Of a DNA stretch of 7,461 nucleotides, positions 5,368 to 7,461 are shown one piece after another (the first letter of the stretch is position 1; each line of letters opens with the position of its first letter). Made by a program: the position numbers and the translations under genes. The notes under the pieces are model-generated. The model ran no database searches, was not told the DNA's origin, and saw only the letters and a program-made list of their open reading frames with translations. The DNA lies in assembly GCA_027858865.1 (NCBI GenBank), contig JAQIBW010000192.1, positions 1 to 7,461 of the forward strand. Direction: 5' to 3'. This stretch comes from Sulfurimonas sp. GTDB taxonomy: Bacteria > Campylobacterota > Campylobacteria > Campylobacterales > Sulfurimonadaceae.

Positions 5368-7197
5368 ATGAAAGAAATGTTCAAAATCGTAGGAGTAGTA
5401 AACTACCTCATAGTAGTCTTTTTAAATGCTTTTACAGATTTGGGACATAAAATCATTATCCAAAACACCATCTTTAAAGTTTATGATGGAGAGATGCAGA
5501 TTGTGCTTACGGCAATCGTAAATGCTCTAATTCTTATGCCTTTTATTTTAGTCTTTTCTCCTTCTGGTTTTTTGGCAGATAGGTTTGCTAAAAATCTGAT
5601 TATGAAACATGCATCTTCACTTGCAGTGCTCTTTACTATTCTAATTACCTTTTCATACTATCAGGGCTGGTTTTTTACAGCATTTTTCATGACGTTTATG
5701 CTTGCTCTTCAGAGTGCTATTTATGGTCCTGCAAAGTATGGGTATATAAAAGAGCTAGTCGGTGTAAAGTTTATTAGCTTTGGTAACGGGGCTGTTCAAG
5801 CAGTTACTACGGTGGCAATTCTTAGCGGTATTATATTTTATACGGTTTTGTTTGAAGTAGCATTAGCAGATAACTTTACAACGAAAGAAGATGTTCTTAG
5901 TGTTATAGCTCCTATTGGATGGTTATTAGTCTTAGGCTCTACTCTAGAGTGGTTTTTAGCTTCAAAACTACCAAATAAAATGATAGAAGCAAGTCAGAAG
6001 AAGTTTATATTTAAGAGATATATTCAGGGTGAGTATCTGCAAAAGAATCTAAAAACAGTTATTAGAAAAAAAGAGATTTTTGAAGCTATTTTAGGTCTTA
6101 GCCTTTTTTGGTCTATCTCTCAAGTTGTTTTAGCAATTTTTGGCGAGTATGCAAAAAGTGAACTTGGCATCACAAATGCCATCTATGTTCAAGGAGCTAT
6201 GGCTATGGCTGGCTTTGGTATTATCGCCGGATCCATCATGGCAGCTTCATATTCAAAGTATTATGTAAACAGTGGTGTCGCTACTATTGGTGCTGTTGGT
6301 ATGACTATTATAGTTTTTATTATTCCGACAAGTGACTCTATGATTAGCCTTACGATTCTATTTACTTTTTTTGGAATTTTTTCAGGTTTTATAATGGTTC
6401 CTTTAAACTCTCTTATTCAACTTCGCGCTCCAAGAGTACACCTTGGAGTTATACTCGCAGGAAACAACTTTATACAAAATATTTTCATGGTTTCATTTTT
6501 GATTTTAACAACTATATTCGCTTACTTTGGAACAAATGCAGTAGCTCTGTTTTATCTTATGGGAATTGTAGGAATATACTTAAGTTATATTCTCTTTAAA
6601 AGATATTTTGTACTATCCTTTTGGGCTTTTGTTGAGATGATTTTAAAAGTAAGATATAACTTTCATTACAAGGGACTTGAAAATATTCCACGTTCTGGGG
6701 GAGTTTTACTTTTAGGAAATCATGTTAGTTGGGTTGACTGGGCAATAATCCAGATACCTATAAATAGACGACTTAATTTTATGGTCGATAAAGATATCTA
6801 CAACTGGAAATTTTTTCATAAAGCACTTAAAAAAGGTGAGGCTATCCCAATTTCACAAAAAGCTTCAAAAGATGCCTTCTTAGAAGCCTCACAAAGACTA
6901 AAAAATGGTAAAATTGTGGCTCTATTTCCAGAGGGACAAATCAGCCCCGATGGAGAGACTGGAAAGTTTTATAAGGGATATGAACTTATCTCTAGTGATT
7001 ATGACGGGAAGATAGCTACTTTTTTCATCGATGGGATGAATGGAAGTATATTTTCTAAGACTAAAAGCTTTAATCTATTTAGTAGAAGAGACGTAACTGT
7101 TTACTTCTCAGAACCGGTTTGTAGAGAGACGAAAACTCAAGAATTAAGAGAAATTATTACAAATTTAAAGGATAAACATGAAACTGAACAAGCCTAA
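5368..7197 (+). CDS. Fusion of LplT-like MFS transporter and PlsC-like lysophospholipid/glycerolipid acyltransferase
   Basis: A 609-residue inner-membrane protein. Residues 1 to about 410 are a multi-helix MFS transporter resembling the lysophospholipid flippase LplT, with the motif-A-like segment SGFLADRFAKN at 66-76 and YGPAKYGYIKEL at 119-130. Residues about 430-585 are a cytosolic PlsC-type acyltransferase: H452 and D457 of the catalytic HX4D motif (NHVSWVD), RRLNFMVDKD in block II, FPEGQIS at 520-526 in block III, then a hydrophobic strand IATFFIDG. The likely job is flipping lysophospholipids inward and re-acylating them, or acylating lysophosphatidate. The domain order matches longer MFS-PlsC-acyl-ACP-synthetase fusions, but this protein ends after PlsC, so no acyl-activating domain is present. 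It starts directly after the stop of the preceding gene, using purine-rich GAAGAAGAG as a ribosome site, and overlaps dgkA by 20 bases. The domain calls are strong; the exact substrate is not known. Confidence 0.88.
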   Translation: MKEMFKIVGVVNYLIVVFLNAFTDLGHKIIIQNTIFKVYDGEMQIVLTAIVNALILMPFILVFSPSGFLADRFAKNLIMKHASSLAVLFTILITFSYYQGWFFTAFFMTFMLALQSAIYGPAKYGYIKELVGVKFISFGNGAVQAVTTVAILSGIIFYTVLFEVALADNFTTKEDVLSVIAPIGWLLVLGSTLEWFLASKLPNKMIEASQKKFIFKRYIQGEYLQKNLKTVIRKKEIFEAILGLSLFWSISQVVLAIFGEYAKSELGITNAIYVQGAMAMAGFGIIAGSIMAASYSKYYVNSGVATIGAVGMTIIVFIIPTSDSMISLTILFTFFGIFSGFIMVPLNSLIQLRAPRVHLGVILAGNNFIQNIFMVSFLILTTIFAYFGTNAVALFYLMGIVGIYLSYILFKRYFVLSFWAFVEMILKVRYNFHYKGLENIPRSGGVLLLGNHVSWVDWAIIQIPINRRLNFMVDKDIYNWKFFHKALKKGEAIPISQKASKDAFLEASQRLKNGKIVALFPEGQISPDGETGKFYKGYELISSDYDGKIATFFIDGMNGSIFSKTKSFNLFSRRDVTVYFSEPVCRETKTQELREIITNLKDKHETEQA

Positions 7198-7461
7198 GCA
7201 TTCACTATTTCGTAATGGAATGTATGCAGTAGAAGGTTTTATTGATATAACAAAAAATGAGACATCATTTAAGTGGCAACTGCTTATGCTTACAGTTATG
7301 GGCATAGTAGCTTGGAACTTACCTGTTAGTTTTGGATATTCAAGCATCTTGTTTATATCATTATTTATCCCGGTATTAGCAGAGGTTACAAACAGTTCTA
7401 TTGAGAGAGTTGTTGATTTAGTAACTTCGGATTATCATATACTTGCAAAACAGGCCAAAGA
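7178..7461 (+). CDS. dgkA: Diacylglycerol kinase, DgkA family (3' end outside window)
   Basis: 94 complete codons are visible before the window ends. DgkA is a small trimeric inner-membrane kinase converting diacylglycerol (or undecaprenol in some relatives) to its phosphate with ATP. The fragment shows N27-E28 in KNETSFKWQ, two hydrophobic segments at about 35-48 and 55-68, and the family signature E69-V-T-N72-S-S-I-E76-R-V-V-D80, followed by SDYHILAKQAK. By alignment from memory, these residues fall at the same numbers as in E. coli DgkA, including the catalytic-site Glu69 and metal-binding Glu28/Glu76. The ATG at 7178 lies inside the end of the acyltransferase gene, with AAAGGA (7167-7172) just upstream, so translation is probably coupled. 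It fits with PlsC in phosphatidate and phospholipid recycling. Only the last helix and C-terminus are missing, because of the window edge. Confidence 0.9.
   Translation, partial: MKLNKPKHSLFRNGMYAVEGFIDITKNETSFKWQLLMLTVMGIVAWNLPVSFGYSSILFISLFIPVLAEVTNSSIERVVDLVTSDYHILAKQAK

Noticed and set aside
7165..7347. 60-codon - strand ORF at the right end
   Set aside because: It lies opposite the clear DgkA start, which carries conserved catalytic residues.

Overview
The window is AT-rich, tightly packed and bacterial, and it looks like a Campylobacterota (Epsilonproteobacteria) chromosome, probably Sulfurimonas-like. That placement rests on base composition, very short intergenic gaps, AAGGA ribosome binding sites and the character of the proteins. 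It is inference, not a database match. All named functions come from motifs and family knowledge.

Left part, + strand (1-1824): the 3' portion of an unrecognised gene ending in what looks like a degenerate response-regulator receiver domain. It is followed nine bases later by an exported ApbE-type flavin transferase (FAD:protein FMN transferase). No ATG, GTG or TTG is available where the signal peptide of this gene must begin. The best-placed start is an ATC codon six bases after a strong Shine-Dalgarno sequence.

Middle part, - strand (1795-4482, read right to left): a four-gene operon made of an outer-membrane porin-like barrel, a small exported FMN-binding-domain protein with a TGAT flavin-attachment motif, and two small four-helix membrane proteins that resemble each other. 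The operon runs tail-to-tail into apbE, with a 30-base overlap. The simplest reading is that the secreted ApbE attaches FMN to the FMN-binding protein. The membrane pair, which carries histidines in its helices, could then pass electrons from the quinone pool to that periplasmic flavin. Two Fur-box-like sequences sit between the porin gene and the divergent gene to its right. This suggests that the cassette is iron-regulated and may serve periplasmic metal reduction or uptake.

Right part, + strand (4645-7461): a divergent operon of a DUF695/RraB-like cytosolic protein, a fused LplT-like MFS transporter plus PlsC-like acyltransferase, and the start of diacylglycerol kinase (dgkA), cut by the window edge. 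The last two genes point to phospholipid remodelling and recycling. The genes abut or overlap, so they are probably co-transcribed and translationally coupled.

No tRNA, rRNA, CRISPR array, insertion sequence or convincing intrinsic terminator was seen. The only non-coding stretch of note is the 162-base divergent intergenic region (4483-4644).
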